Assembly (NCBI GenBank): GCA_041398825.1
Contig: JAWKTX010000003.1
Location: 434,001 to 498,000, forward strand
Source: Planctomycetaceae bacterium
GTDB taxonomy: Bacteria; Planctomycetota; Planctomycetia; Planctomycetales; Planctomycetaceae
Reading direction: 5' to 3'
Length of the DNA stretch: 64,000 nucleotides
Shown: positions 27,854 to 36,999 of the stretch, piece by piece
Numbering within the stretch: position 1 is the stretch's first letter
Layout: each line of letters begins with the position of its first letter
Position numbers and translations under genes: made by a program
The notes under the pieces: model-generated
The model's database searches: none
Told to the model about the DNA's origin: nothing
The model's input: only the letters and a program-made list of their open reading frames with translations

Positions 27854-28804
27854 TTATGGTGCTGGCGCGTCCGCTTTTTTCGCTTCAGTCCTGGGAGCTT
27901 CGGCCGGCTTGATCTCCGGGTTCTTTGCTTCTGGTTTGTCGGCAGGTTCTTCTTTGGTGTCGTCCTTCTTTTCCTCAGTCTTCTTTTCTTCAGCCTTTGG
28001 TTTGTCCCTTTTCTTCGGCTGGATGTTGAATGGTGGTCCCATTCGCTTGCCGACTGGTGGTTTGAGTTCCCGCACCCAGATGTTGCGGAATTTCACAGGA
28101 TCGCCATGGAACTGAAGACTGATGGGGCCTTCTTCTGCATGGGGAGTGTATTGTGGCGCAGTGGTGTATCCGGTTGGCCCCATGAGTTCGAAGTGGTTCA
28201 GCGCGAGGACGCCGTTGTGCACGACGGTCACGTAACCTGGTGTCTCAAGTTGGCCGTTGCCTTTAAATTTGGGGACGGTGAAGAAGATGTCGTAGTAGTT
28301 CCATTCGCCTGGCTTGCGCATAGCATTGGCCATGGGAGGAGTCTGTTTGTAGATCGAAGCGGCCTGGCCGTCGAAGTATGTTTTGTTTTCGTATGAGTCC
28401 AGGACCTGCACTTCGTACAGGTTCATCAGAAAGATTCCGCTGTTGCCACGCCCCTGACCTTCACCCCGTATTTCGGTGGGTGCGGACCATTCGACGTGAA
28501 GTTGCATGTCGCCGAAGTGCTGCTTTGAGACAATCTGGGTCTGCCGAGGAATCGCGACCCCGTCCTGAATCAGCCATTTGTCTCCGCCTTCCCAGGCTTC
28601 GAGGCTGGTTCCATCGAACAGCACTGTTGCATCGGATGGTGGAGCATTGTTGGTTTCGCCCGGAGTTACGACGGGCGGTTCCTGCCATTCCACGCCGCTC
28701 TTCCATTCCTGAGCGGAAGATGCAGAGATTGAAAAGGCCACAACCGTGGCAGTCAGGCTGGCAAATCTTTGGACCATGCCTGAATAATTCTGACTGAAAG
28801 GCAT
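27854..28804 (-). CDS. DUF1080 (3-keto-disaccharide hydrolase-like) secreted protein
   Basis: A ~316-residue exported protein with the DUF1080 beta-sandwich fold: FDGTSLEAWEGGDKW near the N-terminus, GNSGIFLMNLYEVQVLDSYE in the middle, and ISLQFHGDPVKFRNIWVREL near the end. Family members bind or hydrolyse 3-keto-glycosides or other sugars. The C-terminal ~70 residues are a Lys/Glu/Ala/Pro-rich linker, perhaps wall- or surface-associated. The start is uncertain: ATG 28804 has GGAG ten bases upstream, and ATG 28777 gives a more compact signal peptide ending ASSAQ. Confidence 0.87.
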   Translation of the reverse strand: MPFSQNYSGMVQRFASLTATVVAFSISASSAQEWKSGVEWQEPPVVTPGETNNAPPSDATVLFDGTSLEAWEGGDKWLIQDGVAIPRQTQIVSKQHFGDMQLHVEWSAPTEIRGEGQGRGNSGIFLMNLYEVQVLDSYENKTYFDGQAASIYKQTPPMANAMRKPGEWNYYDIFFTVPKFKGNGQLETPGYVTVVHNGVLALNHFELMGPTGYTTAPQYTPHAEEGPISLQFHGDPVKFRNIWVRELKPPVGKRMGPPFNIQPKKRDKPKAEEKKTEEKKDDTKEEPADKPEAKNPEIKPAEAPRTEAKKADAPAP

Positions 28805-28968
28805 AAGAATCTGACTCCGACAAACGAATGAGTTCAAACGACCAGATTTCTGGCGGCGACACTGTCGAGTTGCTTGCGAAAGCGTCGCGACCACTGGAAA
28901 TTAACGAATGGATCATCTTATCGAGGTCTTTGGGCCAGCGAAATCATTCGTTCCGGACAAATCGAATC

Positions 28969-30255
28969 ATGAAACGTATTGCTGTTCAGTTGCTGATTAC
29001 GGCGAGTTTCCTCGCACTGTTCTGCGCCATGAATCCGGTGAAGACGGAAGCTTCCATGCAGTCTGCGGAAGCTGATTCCGTCGAACAAGTTGACGGCAAT
29101 GGACACGCTGCATCGGGGCGGTCTGACCTGATCACCGGGTTGGGGAACGTATTACAGGGGGCTGTCGATGATCCCGCCGTTTCGCCTGATGGAAAGACGT
29201 GGACAAACGGTGATATTGTTGCCGCTCAACAATTCGGGAGTCATCTTTCGATTGCTGAATGGCTTGGCCCTATGGCTCCGGTAGCGTTGTCGCCGTTTTT
29301 CGGAATCACATGCCTGAGCGCAATGGCGTTGTTCGGTGGTGACTGGCTCTCGAACACAAATCCTTTGCTGGGCGATCATTCACCTCTTCATAACTCCGCC
29401 GTGTTCTGGACCTTTCTGGGGCTGACACTTCTGACCTCACTGCCGCGGTTGACCAAAGTGAGTAAACCGTTTGCACAGGCGGTCGATCAACTGGAAGCAT
29501 GGTCCGGGATCGTCACGATGATTCTGATGCGGGTACTGATGTCATCCGGTGATATCCCGGCGGAAGCAGAGGTTGTTCAACTGGGAATCCTGAGTGCATC
29601 TGCAGACGTGTTGATGATGATTGCCGCCGCAGTGAACATTCTGGTGATCAATACGGTCAAGTTCTTTTTTGAAATGCTGATCTGGATTACGCCCGTACCA
29701 TTTCTGGACGCTGCTTTTGAGTTTGCAAACAAGTCTGTATGCGCTTTATTGATGGCGATCTATGCGTGGAGTCCGTTTGTGGCGACAACGATCAATCTGG
29801 CATTGTTTCTTGTGTGTGCTCTGGCGTTTGGATGGATCTATCGACGCGAGGTCTTCTTTCGCACGATGCTGGTTGATGCGATTTGCGCGACGCTTTGGAA
29901 ACAGACCGCTTGTTCTCCGATAGTCGTGTTTCCCCGAAATGCCATTAACGCTATCAAGGTTCGCAGTCGGTGTTTGCTGACTCCCACGGATGGCGGCTGG
30001 AGACTGGTTCAGCCCCGAATGTTTCGCAGTGACCTGGTTGTTGAGATTCCTCGTCAGGGTGCGATCATCAGGAAAGGGCTGTTCTGCAATTCCATGACAT
30101 TTGAAGTGCTGAAAGCGGATGTCACTTTCAGTCGAAGATTCAACGACGACCTGATGACTCTGGCAGATGCTTTCTGCGCGAAGGTGGCTTCAGAAGAAGC
30201 CTCAACCAGCCAGGCTGAAAAGAGGACGACGATTCTACGTTCCGAATTGAGTTGA
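28969..30255 (+). CDS. Membrane protein with signal peptide, unknown function
   Basis: A ~428-residue protein beginning with a signal-type helix (IAVQLLITASFLALFCA), then a soluble stretch of ~60 residues, then about five membrane helices. The last ~110 residues are soluble. I do not recognise the family. The chosen ATG (28969) gives the signal sequence; the frame is open to 28828 without a better start. It is followed by a strong hairpin that separates it from a convergent ThuA gene. Confidence 0.65.
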   Translation: MKRIAVQLLITASFLALFCAMNPVKTEASMQSAEADSVEQVDGNGHAASGRSDLITGLGNVLQGAVDDPAVSPDGKTWTNGDIVAAQQFGSHLSIAEWLGPMAPVALSPFFGITCLSAMALFGGDWLSNTNPLLGDHSPLHNSAVFWTFLGLTLLTSLPRLTKVSKPFAQAVDQLEAWSGIVTMILMRVLMSSGDIPAEAEVVQLGILSASADVLMMIAAAVNILVINTVKFFFEMLIWITPVPFLDAAFEFANKSVCALLMAIYAWSPFVATTINLALFLVCALAFGWIYRREVFFRTMLVDAICATLWKQTACSPIVVFPRNAINAIKVRSRCLLTPTDGGWRLVQPRMFRSDLVVEIPRQGAIIRKGLFCNSMTFEVLKADVTFSRRFNDDLMTLADAFCAKVASEEASTSQAEKRTTILRSELS

Positions 30256-30291
30256 GTGGTGCAGGAATTCGGGGTGGTTCCTTTGAAAGCA

Positions 30292-30326
30292 GAAACGCGA
30301 GCCCGTGGTTGTCGAGCTCGCGTTTC
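30292..30326. terminator. Bidirectional hairpin between convergent genes
   Basis: A perfect 11-bp stem, GAAACGCGAGC (30292-30302) with GCTCGCGTTTC (30316-30326), and a 13-base loop. It lies between a plus-strand stop (30255) and a minus-strand stop (30371). The T tract is short on both sides. Confidence 0.75.
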
Positions 30327-30370
30327 GTGATGACATACTGATGGAGGGCAGACGCCCCGGACCCTGTGAA

Positions 30371-31249
30371 TCAATTTGCTGGTTTGCGACTGCGGGTTTG
30401 GTCGGCTGTCGGAAAGTCGTCCGGAATTGGAATCGTGACTTTGCCGGTCGCAGCCCATTCGGTCCCACGCAGCAGCGTGGTGATGAAGCCGACACATTCC
30501 TGCGAATACTCGGCATGGCCCATGGGTGTGTGAAAGATTCGGCCATTGCCGTAGCGAATGGTGAACATCATGGGTTCGTGGCGGTGCGTGACCTGTGATT
30601 CGGCGGTGGCGAGAATCTGCATGTTCACGGCGGGCCCGCGCAGCTGGTCGTATAGCTCATCCTTTGTGTGCAACCATTCGCGAGGCATCCCTTTGGTGAT
30701 GGGATGTTCGGTGTCGCGAATGACCACTGGAAATTCCCATTGCGCGCCGTGGTTGCCGCCTTTCCCTTCGGTTGTGTCGCGAACCAGGTCGCCATTGTCA
30801 TTGACATAGACGTACGGACCACTCTTTTGATTTCGTCCGCCCCAGCCACCAAGGCCAATCATTTCGTTGTATGCGGGCCATTCCGGAAATGAATTGTCTG
30901 CCGCATGGATCACGACGAAACCACCGCCGTTCTGAACGAATTGTTCAAAGGACTTCTGAGTTTCCGCAGGCCAGGGGGCTGCTCCGTGTCCGAAGTTACT
31001 GATCACAACGTTGAACTTTGAGAAGTCCGGATGGAAATTCGGGTCGGTTCCCCTGGGAGCAGCGGTGGCGATTTCAACCGTGAACAGTTTCGATTCTTCC
31101 AGATAGGACTTCATCATTTGAGTCGTCTGTGGCCACACAGCGTGGTTATTCTGCCCGTCAACGATCAGTGCCCTGATGGGTTCGGCTGCGGGTGAAGAAG
31201 GCGTGAGCAGTAACAGGAAGGAGAAGAGTGCCGCTGTTATTCGGTTCAT
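30371..31249 (-). CDS. ThuA-domain secreted protein
   Basis: A 292-residue exported ThuA-like protein (glutamine-amidotransferase-like fold, linked to trehalose or other sugar use). The signal peptide covers about residues 1-22 (FSFLLLLTPSSPAAEP). Core motifs are ALIVDGQNNHAVWPQTTQMM, VISNFGHGAAPWP, GGGFVVIHAADNSFPEW and the C-terminal GRIFHTPMGHAEY. It is a single-domain relative of the ThuA domain in the giant PVC protein at 19.2 kb. Its reaction is not known. Confidence 0.9.
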   Translation of the reverse strand: MNRITAALFSFLLLLTPSSPAAEPIRALIVDGQNNHAVWPQTTQMMKSYLEESKLFTVEIATAAPRGTDPNFHPDFSKFNVVISNFGHGAAPWPAETQKSFEQFVQNGGGFVVIHAADNSFPEWPAYNEMIGLGGWGGRNQKSGPYVYVNDNGDLVRDTTEGKGGNHGAQWEFPVVIRDTEHPITKGMPREWLHTKDELYDQLRGPAVNMQILATAESQVTHRHEPMMFTIRYGNGRIFHTPMGHAEYSQECVGFITTLLRGTEWAATGKVTIPIPDDFPTADQTRSRKPAN

Positions 31250-31563
31250 TGTTTGGGGCTCTCAGTGAGAAAAGTTCCGGTGGAGTGTGGGACCTGGAAT
31301 CCAGAGCAATTGAGACCGAACTTCCAGGGTGCGAACGGTCGAGCTTTGTTCACAACGTAACCGCGGTAGCAGCGTGTTGTCTATCGTTCGGCAGATTTGG
31401 CCACCCGGCACCCCCGGCAACGCGTTTCATTCTTTGGTGAGGCCCTGGGGGTTCGATTGGACGACGTTCCCCTCTGGAAACGAATGTCCCGATTCCGGAA
31501 ACTTCTACGCAGATCAATGGCAACAGTAGCGAAGCGATTTGCCGCATGTGAACTGGAAACGGA
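31250..31563. other. Divergent intergenic region
   Basis: About 310 bases between the ThuA gene and the DUF900 gene. No frame of its own is convincing; both promoters are expected here but I cannot point to clear boxes. Confidence 0.4.
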
Positions 31564-32904
31564 GTGTCCAACGACATGGGCCATCAGCGATTTGTTTTGT
31601 CTTCCCGGATCCCGGTCTTGTTCCGGCTCTGCGGTGCTCTTGTCCTGGCCGGGTGCAACATGCCGGATGCCCCGATACTCACGGAACCGAGGATTGGCAT
31701 TCATTACGATACCAGCTACGAAAAGATGGCCTCTTCCGGCAGGACGTTGCCACTTCTGGAAGGTGTCTGGGAGCCATATTACGAGACGCTGGCGGAACCG
31801 GTTTGCGTTCAGTCATGGAAGGATTCGCATTCGACATGGGAGATTCTGTTCGCGACGAATCGAGGCAGGGCGAGGTCCCAGGCAACTGGTCATTATGGCA
31901 ATGATGTTCTGACACGCCCGGACTTTGGCGTATCGTCAGTTCAGCTTCCTCATCGGAAGCGTGGAAAAGAGCCAGCGAGAAACCCCGGGAAGCTGAGTTT
32001 CGCATCTTTAATTCGTAAGGATGCGAAGCGGGAGGAGCATTTGGCGGTTGTGGAGCGAGCAGAATCAATTTCCAGTTCGGAATTCGATCGGAAACTCCAT
32101 GAACAAATCGCTCGATCACGTCAGAAGGACGTTCTTTTATTTGTGCATGGTTTCAATGTCGATTTTGATTCCAGCCTGATTCGAACCGCGCAGTTGGGAC
32201 TGGATATCCCTTTCAACGGCGCTTTGGTTGCTTACAGCTGGCCGACGCAGGGCGGTGTCCTGAATTATGAAGGCGATGAAAGTATTAACGAAGCGTCTGT
32301 CGCGCCGTTCACAGAGTTCCTGTCCCGAATGATTGAACGACTGCCGGAAGATGCTCGGCTGAAGATCATCGTCCACAGCATGGGGAATCGGATTGTTCTG
32401 AAGGGAGTGAGCCAGCTGGCGGCAGCGAACAGATCGTCTGGCCGGCGTAAGCCAATCCAGACATTGTGTCTTTGTGCTCCGGATGTCGGTGTTTCAGACT
32501 ACCGCGATCTGATCCCTGCTGTGAATCAATGTTGCGACCGCGTCGTACTCTACGCCAATGGTGGTGATGGCGCGCTGAAGATCTCTCGAAGTCTGCATCT
32601 CGAACAGCGGTCAGGGGATGCTGAAGTTCCCGCTGCCATCAGCGGAGTTGATCTGATCGATTGTTCGGCCGTGGATTTCAGTTTTCTTGGCCACAGTTAC
32701 TTCAGCGGCAACGTGAGTGTGCTGGCGGATCTGTTCTGTGTTCTGAAGGAGAACAAGTCTCCATCACAATGTCCGCATCTGAAACAAAAACAAACCAGCA
32801 GCGGTGATGAATACTGGGTGTTTGACCAACATCCGCACCGCGTCCTGTGGTCGTGGCACTTTGAAGATCCGGCGGAAGATCCGTTTAAGGATCAGGCGGA
32901 ATAG
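31564..32904 (+). CDS. DUF900 alpha/beta-hydrolase lipoprotein
   Basis: A 446-residue lipoprotein (lipobox LVLAGC, Cys at about residue 31) with a DUF900-type alpha/beta-hydrolase domain. The oxyanion region is LLFVHGFNVDF and the nucleophile elbow is HSMGN; later conserved parts are AYSWPTQG, SLHLEQRSGD and GHSYFSG. It probably acts as an esterase or lipase at the membrane; the substrate is unknown. A second ATG four codons downstream is possible. Neighbouring genes point the other way, so it is likely monocistronic. Confidence 0.85.
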   Translation: MSNDMGHQRFVLSSRIPVLFRLCGALVLAGCNMPDAPILTEPRIGIHYDTSYEKMASSGRTLPLLEGVWEPYYETLAEPVCVQSWKDSHSTWEILFATNRGRARSQATGHYGNDVLTRPDFGVSSVQLPHRKRGKEPARNPGKLSFASLIRKDAKREEHLAVVERAESISSSEFDRKLHEQIARSRQKDVLLFVHGFNVDFDSSLIRTAQLGLDIPFNGALVAYSWPTQGGVLNYEGDESINEASVAPFTEFLSRMIERLPEDARLKIIVHSMGNRIVLKGVSQLAAANRSSGRRKPIQTLCLCAPDVGVSDYRDLIPAVNQCCDRVVLYANGGDGALKISRSLHLEQRSGDAEVPAAISGVDLIDCSAVDFSFLGHSYFSGNVSVLADLFCVLKENKSPSQCPHLKQKQTSSGDEYWVFDQHPHRVLWSWHFEDPAEDPFKDQAE

Positions 32905-32945
32905 TTGGCCAGTGGTCCCGGGGCTTGTTGCCCGAGGGCTGCGGG

Positions 32946-33452
32946 TCATTCACCGGGTAGTGTTTCCCGCGAAGGCCGTGTTTCCCGAAAAGACGCTGGT
33001 TCCTGAATCGAAGGCCCAATGCGGTGATGCAGGGTGTAGATGGTTGCGCCGATGATGATTCCGGGTGGACCCTCTGTGAAGGTCCATGCGTATGGCATTC
33101 CTGCATGCCAGTCGATTCCGAACAGTACGATGCCCGCGATTCCTGCCGCCTGACCCCATATTCCGACAAGGGGTTTGTATTGCCGAAGGTTTCCGGCGAT
33201 CCCCAGTGTGAACAAGGCAAAGATAAAGTACAGCAACGACAGGGATCGCGTCAGGTAGCTGACGATCGGGGCCTCCGGCAACGTGCCTAACCCCAGCCAG
33301 TCGTGCGCTGAATTCATCCACGCATGCGGGAGGAACACTGCGAAACCTGCGAAGCAGGCTGAGATACCCACGAAGCGCAGAATGAAGAGGATGATCTTTT
33401 CAGCTTGATTGAATGGTGGTGAGCAATGGGATTTCCGAGCATCCGTGTGCAA
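32946..33452 (-). CDS. Four-helix membrane protein, unknown function
   Basis: A 168-residue protein with four predicted membrane helices (ILFILRFVGISACFAGFAVF is the first) and a charged C-terminal tail. No family recognised. It contains several His, Trp and Tyr residues near the membrane faces. It faces the DUF900 gene with 41 bases between stop codons and no obvious terminator hairpin. Confidence 0.65.
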   Translation of the reverse strand: MHTDARKSHCSPPFNQAEKIILFILRFVGISACFAGFAVFLPHAWMNSAHDWLGLGTLPEAPIVSYLTRSLSLLYFIFALFTLGIAGNLRQYKPLVGIWGQAAGIAGIVLFGIDWHAGMPYAWTFTEGPPGIIIGATIYTLHHRIGPSIQEPASFRETRPSRETLPGE

Positions 33453-33574
33453 GGCGACAGGCTCCCCCTCAGGCGGACTGATGAAATGCTGGACGACGGA
33501 CCTGCATCGCAGTTTTTGTACTGCAACAAACTGATGTTCGCATGCCCGTCGCCGCTATGAAGTTGAATGATGCG

Positions 33575-34114
33575 TCACGATGCAAAATGCTGGATGATTG
33601 CCCGGCAGAAATCCGGAAGGTCATCCGGACGTCGGCTACTGATGAAATGCCGATCAATGACAACGCTGGCATCTTCAAAAATCGCTCCGGCGTTGATCAG
33701 GTCATCTTTAATTCCAGGCGAACCTGTGACTTTGATACCCTGATAGACCTTTGCAGAAATCGGCATCCACCCGCCGTGACAAACGGCCGCGACGACTTTG
33801 TCTGCTTCAGCGAACTCGCGGACAATTCGCAGCACTTCCTGGTCACGCCGAAGTTTGTCCGGCATCCATCCACCGGCACAAATGAGTCCGTCATAGAAGG
33901 ACGTGTCGATGCCATGGATTGCGATGTCAGAACGGCAGGGATATCCGTGTTTGCCATGGTAAACATGATCTGCCTCATGGCCGGCACAGATGAATTGCGC
34001 ACCTGCTTCGATAAGGCGAAGTTTTGGATACCAGACTTCCAGGTCTTCGTAGTCGTCGCCAACGAAACAGAGAAATGATCGATTTGAAAGTGGGAGCGCT
34101 GGTTGACCGGACAT
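33575..34114 (-). CDS. DJ-1/PfpI family protein
   Basis: A 179-residue DJ-1/PfpI fold protein. The nucleophile elbow is AAVCHGGW with Cys followed by His, as in PfpI and glyoxalase-type members. The acidic partner is in the N-terminal DDYEDLE, and YDGLICAGGWMPDKLR matches the family's dimer region. Such proteins act as deglycases, chaperones or proteases. It could be a general stress enzyme. No operon partner is evident. Confidence 0.9.
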   Translation of the reverse strand: MSGQPALPLSNRSFLCFVGDDYEDLEVWYPKLRLIEAGAQFICAGHEADHVYHGKHGYPCRSDIAIHGIDTSFYDGLICAGGWMPDKLRRDQEVLRIVREFAEADKVVAAVCHGGWMPISAKVYQGIKVTGSPGIKDDLINAGAIFEDASVVIDRHFISSRRPDDLPDFCRAIIQHFAS

Positions 34115-34491
34115 GTGCGGGACTTTCGTGAGACGATATCTGGAAGTGTCGATGGAATGCCTGTGGAGTGTTCGTTGGTGAAAACGAACAAAGAGACAGC
34201 GCCGTGAGTTTAGCGGGCCTTGTCACCGGACTGCAGCCACCCGTCATCGATTTGTATGGGCGCCGGATGATATTTGCCCACGGATCGAACAGTTCCCCTG
34301 ATATTCGATGCGGCATGGTCGTCCCTGGCAACGTCGCTCAGACGGCACGCAAGCTGGCATCAGCGCATCCGGAGGAATGCGATGAGCAAATCCCCGGCTT
34401 AACCTGGAACATTTCCGACCCATGCGATTGGGATCATGCGCTGGACACGACCATGATGGTTGGGCAGAGCAGTGGGCGTCCGATGCTTTGC
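34115..34491. other. Gene-free region
   Basis: About 380 bases between two minus-strand genes. A plus-strand frame (34168-34509) has no recognisable features. I see no repeat or RNA. Confidence 0.35.
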
Positions 34492-35358
34492 TCAGGCGAC
34501 TCGTTTTGACTCGGTCGGCTGAGGTTGTTCTGCATGGGGCGCGGCTGGGGCTTTCGCTGCGCTGTCGGTCTTTCCTGCGTAACGATTCCAGTATTCCTGA
34601 ACCCAGCGAATGGGCCCGAAGCCATATCGCCATTTTGTTCCCCATCGATAATGACCGTCAGCGACCACGTCGGTCGGATTCGGGCAACCATGGAATGCCA
34701 GCAGTTTTCCGCGTCGCGGTTTGCGGATCGTTCGGCTCAGCAGGTTTAATGGCCAGTGGGGGACGCAGGACCGTCGAAAGCTCAGGCACCACGTGTGTGG
34801 CCAATAGCGTCTCCTGTTTGCTGTTTCTGTGATATAGACCTGGTCGATCCGGTAATCACTGTCGACTTCGTATGGGTTCTGTTCGAAAGTATCGAACAGG
34901 TTGTATTGCTCTTTCGCGATGAAACCAATCGCAGAACCGTTACCGCCACGGTCGGGCCGAGCCCAGATGGGAAGCAGGTTCCAGATGTCCGGATTCCATT
35001 CGCGAATGATGCGGAGTCCGCCGTCTGTGTTCAGGATTTCGATGAATGGATCGAGTGACTGCGTGACCATCAGGTCAACGTCCAGATACAGCACAATGGT
35101 CTCGGGATCGAACATACCCTGTTTGAAGATGGCAAGCTTGGGCCAGAATCCTGTATTCCACTTCGCTCGCTCGATAGGGATTTCCGGAAGTGGCATCACT
35201 TCAACGTCTGAGGACAATCCCTCCGGGGCGTCGGTGATGCAGACGAACCGATGGTTGAAGGACAGGTTGTCCTTGACGGCAGCCGCAAGCACGTTGACAT
35301 ATTCTGGCGGGTAAGGGTGTCCCCATTTCAGGCAGGCAACAACAACGGGACGATTCAT
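34492..35358 (-). CDS. GT8-like glycosyltransferase
   Basis: A ~288-residue protein of the nucleotide-diphospho-sugar transferase fold. It opens VVVACLKWGHPYPPEYVNVL, has the metal-binding LYLDVDLMV (DxD) near residue 100, and ends its catalytic part with LLAFHGCPNPTD. This layout fits GT8-like or DUF-type capsule transferases. I start at ATG 35358, where the fold begins and AGGG lies ten bases upstream; a GTG at 35442 gives a disordered extension. It has an Ala/Pro-rich tail. It belongs with the glycan genes to its right. Confidence 0.8.
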   Translation of the reverse strand: MNRPVVVACLKWGHPYPPEYVNVLAAAVKDNLSFNHRFVCITDAPEGLSSDVEVMPLPEIPIERAKWNTGFWPKLAIFKQGMFDPETIVLYLDVDLMVTQSLDPFIEILNTDGGLRIIREWNPDIWNLLPIWARPDRGGNGSAIGFIAKEQYNLFDTFEQNPYEVDSDYRIDQVYITETANRRRYWPHTWCLSFRRSCVPHWPLNLLSRTIRKPRRGKLLAFHGCPNPTDVVADGHYRWGTKWRYGFGPIRWVQEYWNRYAGKTDSAAKAPAAPHAEQPQPTESKRVA

Positions 35359-35575
35359 CGGAAGGGAACCCTGATTGGCGGTAAGGACCTGATAAGACGG
35401 ATTGGAAGATCGCTGATTCTGCGGCGTCGGTGATTCTTTCACTTCGCTGACTGATTGACTTCAAAGATTTGATCACTCGGGAGTCGTCCTTCTGCTTTCC
35501 TGATTGCAGAATGTGTGCTGTGTGTGAATTGCAGCAGCCGAGTCGCTTTGAACAACCGATTTGTACGAATAATTT

Positions 35576-36796
35576 CTATGCTGCATTCTCCCACAGCTGG
35601 CGGTAGACCTCGTTAATTCGTGCCGCCTCCAGTTTTGCGGAGTAGTTCTGTTCCACTTGAATTCGACCCACCTGGCCCATTTGGTCGAGTCGGTCAGGAT
35701 TTGCCATCAATGAATTCAGTGCCTGAATCAGTGCGGGAAGATCGTCGCAGGGGACGAGCTCTCCCGTTACCTGCGGTACGATCACGTCACTGTAGCAACC
35801 CGTTCGTGAAGCAACGACTGGCACACCACAGGCCATGGCTTCAAGCGGTACCAGTCCGAAACCTTCGTAGCGGGCCGGCGCGACACAAAGCGACATGGCG
35901 GAGTGAAATCCAGCCATCTGGTCGTAGGGCACTTCTCCTGCCCAGACGAATCGATCTGTCAGACCAGCTTTTTCGATTCGCGATTTCAGATGACGCAGAA
36001 AGGCTTCGTGTTCCACTGTCGCTCGACCTGCGATACACGCCGTAAAGTCCGGGAATTGAGGTAGCAGCGCGATCATCGCATCGACAAACAGGTCGGTTCC
36101 TTTTTCCGGCCGAATCCTTCCGGCAATCGAAATACCGCGCTGACCGGGGAAGTTCAACTGTCGAAAGGCCGCGAGTCGATCTTCGGCTGGTTGAAACCGA
36201 TCACAGTCGACTCCGTGGGGGATTGTTGCGACAACGTTGCGAACGTAGCTGGCTGCCTCATCGCTGGTTGCAATAATTGCGTCCATGGAACCCAGTAACT
36301 GGCGGGGAAACCAGGAATGTCGCCGCAGGGCGCATGACGTCATTACCAGACGAATTCTTCCTCGAAACAAATGCTTGATCAGAAGGCCCAGCAGCATTTC
36401 CTTGTTTCTGCGGGCGTGCCAGATGCGGAATGGTCGATCCACTGGTTTCTTCAGACACGCGGCGATCGCTCCAATGATTCCGGTTCTTGGAATGCCACTG
36501 ACTGTTCGCGGGGAGACCATCATCATGGGTTCGAGCGAATGAATGTGCGGGGCAAGTGTTCTGATTGTGGATCCGACGCCGGTAATCCGTGGATGAATAT
36601 CCGTCACAATCAGGTTGGCATCATCATTCGACCGGACGGCAACAGGTTGCTGGTCCGAATCGGAATGGATTTTGAGATGCGTGGCTAAGCTGGATCCATC
36701 CTGGCTCAAAAGTTTTCTCCGGGTGTCCTTCCGTTGAGATTCTGACGGGAAATTCAGTTCCAGGCGGAAACGCTGCCGTCGCTCGTTGCTTTCCAT
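35576..36796 (-). CDS. Glycosyltransferase family 4
   Basis: A 406-residue GT-B glycosyltransferase. The N-terminal ~55 residues are basic and poorly conserved, so the true start may be later. HPRITGVGSTIRTL is the acceptor loop, IPHGVDCDRF the linker, RIRPEKGTDLF the donor-domain motif, and EGFGLVPLEAMACGVPVVAS the E-x7-E signature. It reads divergently from the ABC exporter and probably contributes to the same surface glycan. Donor unknown. Confidence 0.9.
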   Translation of the reverse strand: MESNERRQRFRLELNFPSESQRKDTRRKLLSQDGSSLATHLKIHSDSDQQPVAVRSNDDANLIVTDIHPRITGVGSTIRTLAPHIHSLEPMMMVSPRTVSGIPRTGIIGAIAACLKKPVDRPFRIWHARRNKEMLLGLLIKHLFRGRIRLVMTSCALRRHSWFPRQLLGSMDAIIATSDEAASYVRNVVATIPHGVDCDRFQPAEDRLAAFRQLNFPGQRGISIAGRIRPEKGTDLFVDAMIALLPQFPDFTACIAGRATVEHEAFLRHLKSRIEKAGLTDRFVWAGEVPYDQMAGFHSAMSLCVAPARYEGFGLVPLEAMACGVPVVASRTGCYSDVIVPQVTGELVPCDDLPALIQALNSLMANPDRLDQMGQVGRIQVEQNYSAKLEAARINEVYRQLWENAA

Positions 36797-36999
36797 TGCT
36801 TTGTTCAGCTGCCACGGACTTTAGATTCGAAAGTGAATTTGCGTCAACACCAGAAATGGCATGAGTTTACGCCGTCGCATACCAGGTCTCCGAAGCGCGA
36901 GAGCAATTTGACTGACCTTGACCTCAGCGGCAATTCTGGCCTATCAACCGGGGAGTTTCCGGGGAGTGTCGTTGTTGTCTGTTCTGGACAGGTTTCGAA

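Noticed and set aside
27818..28396. A 192-codon plus-strand frame rich in Phe, Leu and Trp.
   Set aside because: It is antisense to the Lys/Glu-rich tail and core of the DUF1080 gene, which explains its odd composition.
34168..34509. A 113-codon plus-strand frame in a gene-free stretch.
   Set aside because: No domain, no ribosome site, and it overlaps the end of the GT8-like gene.
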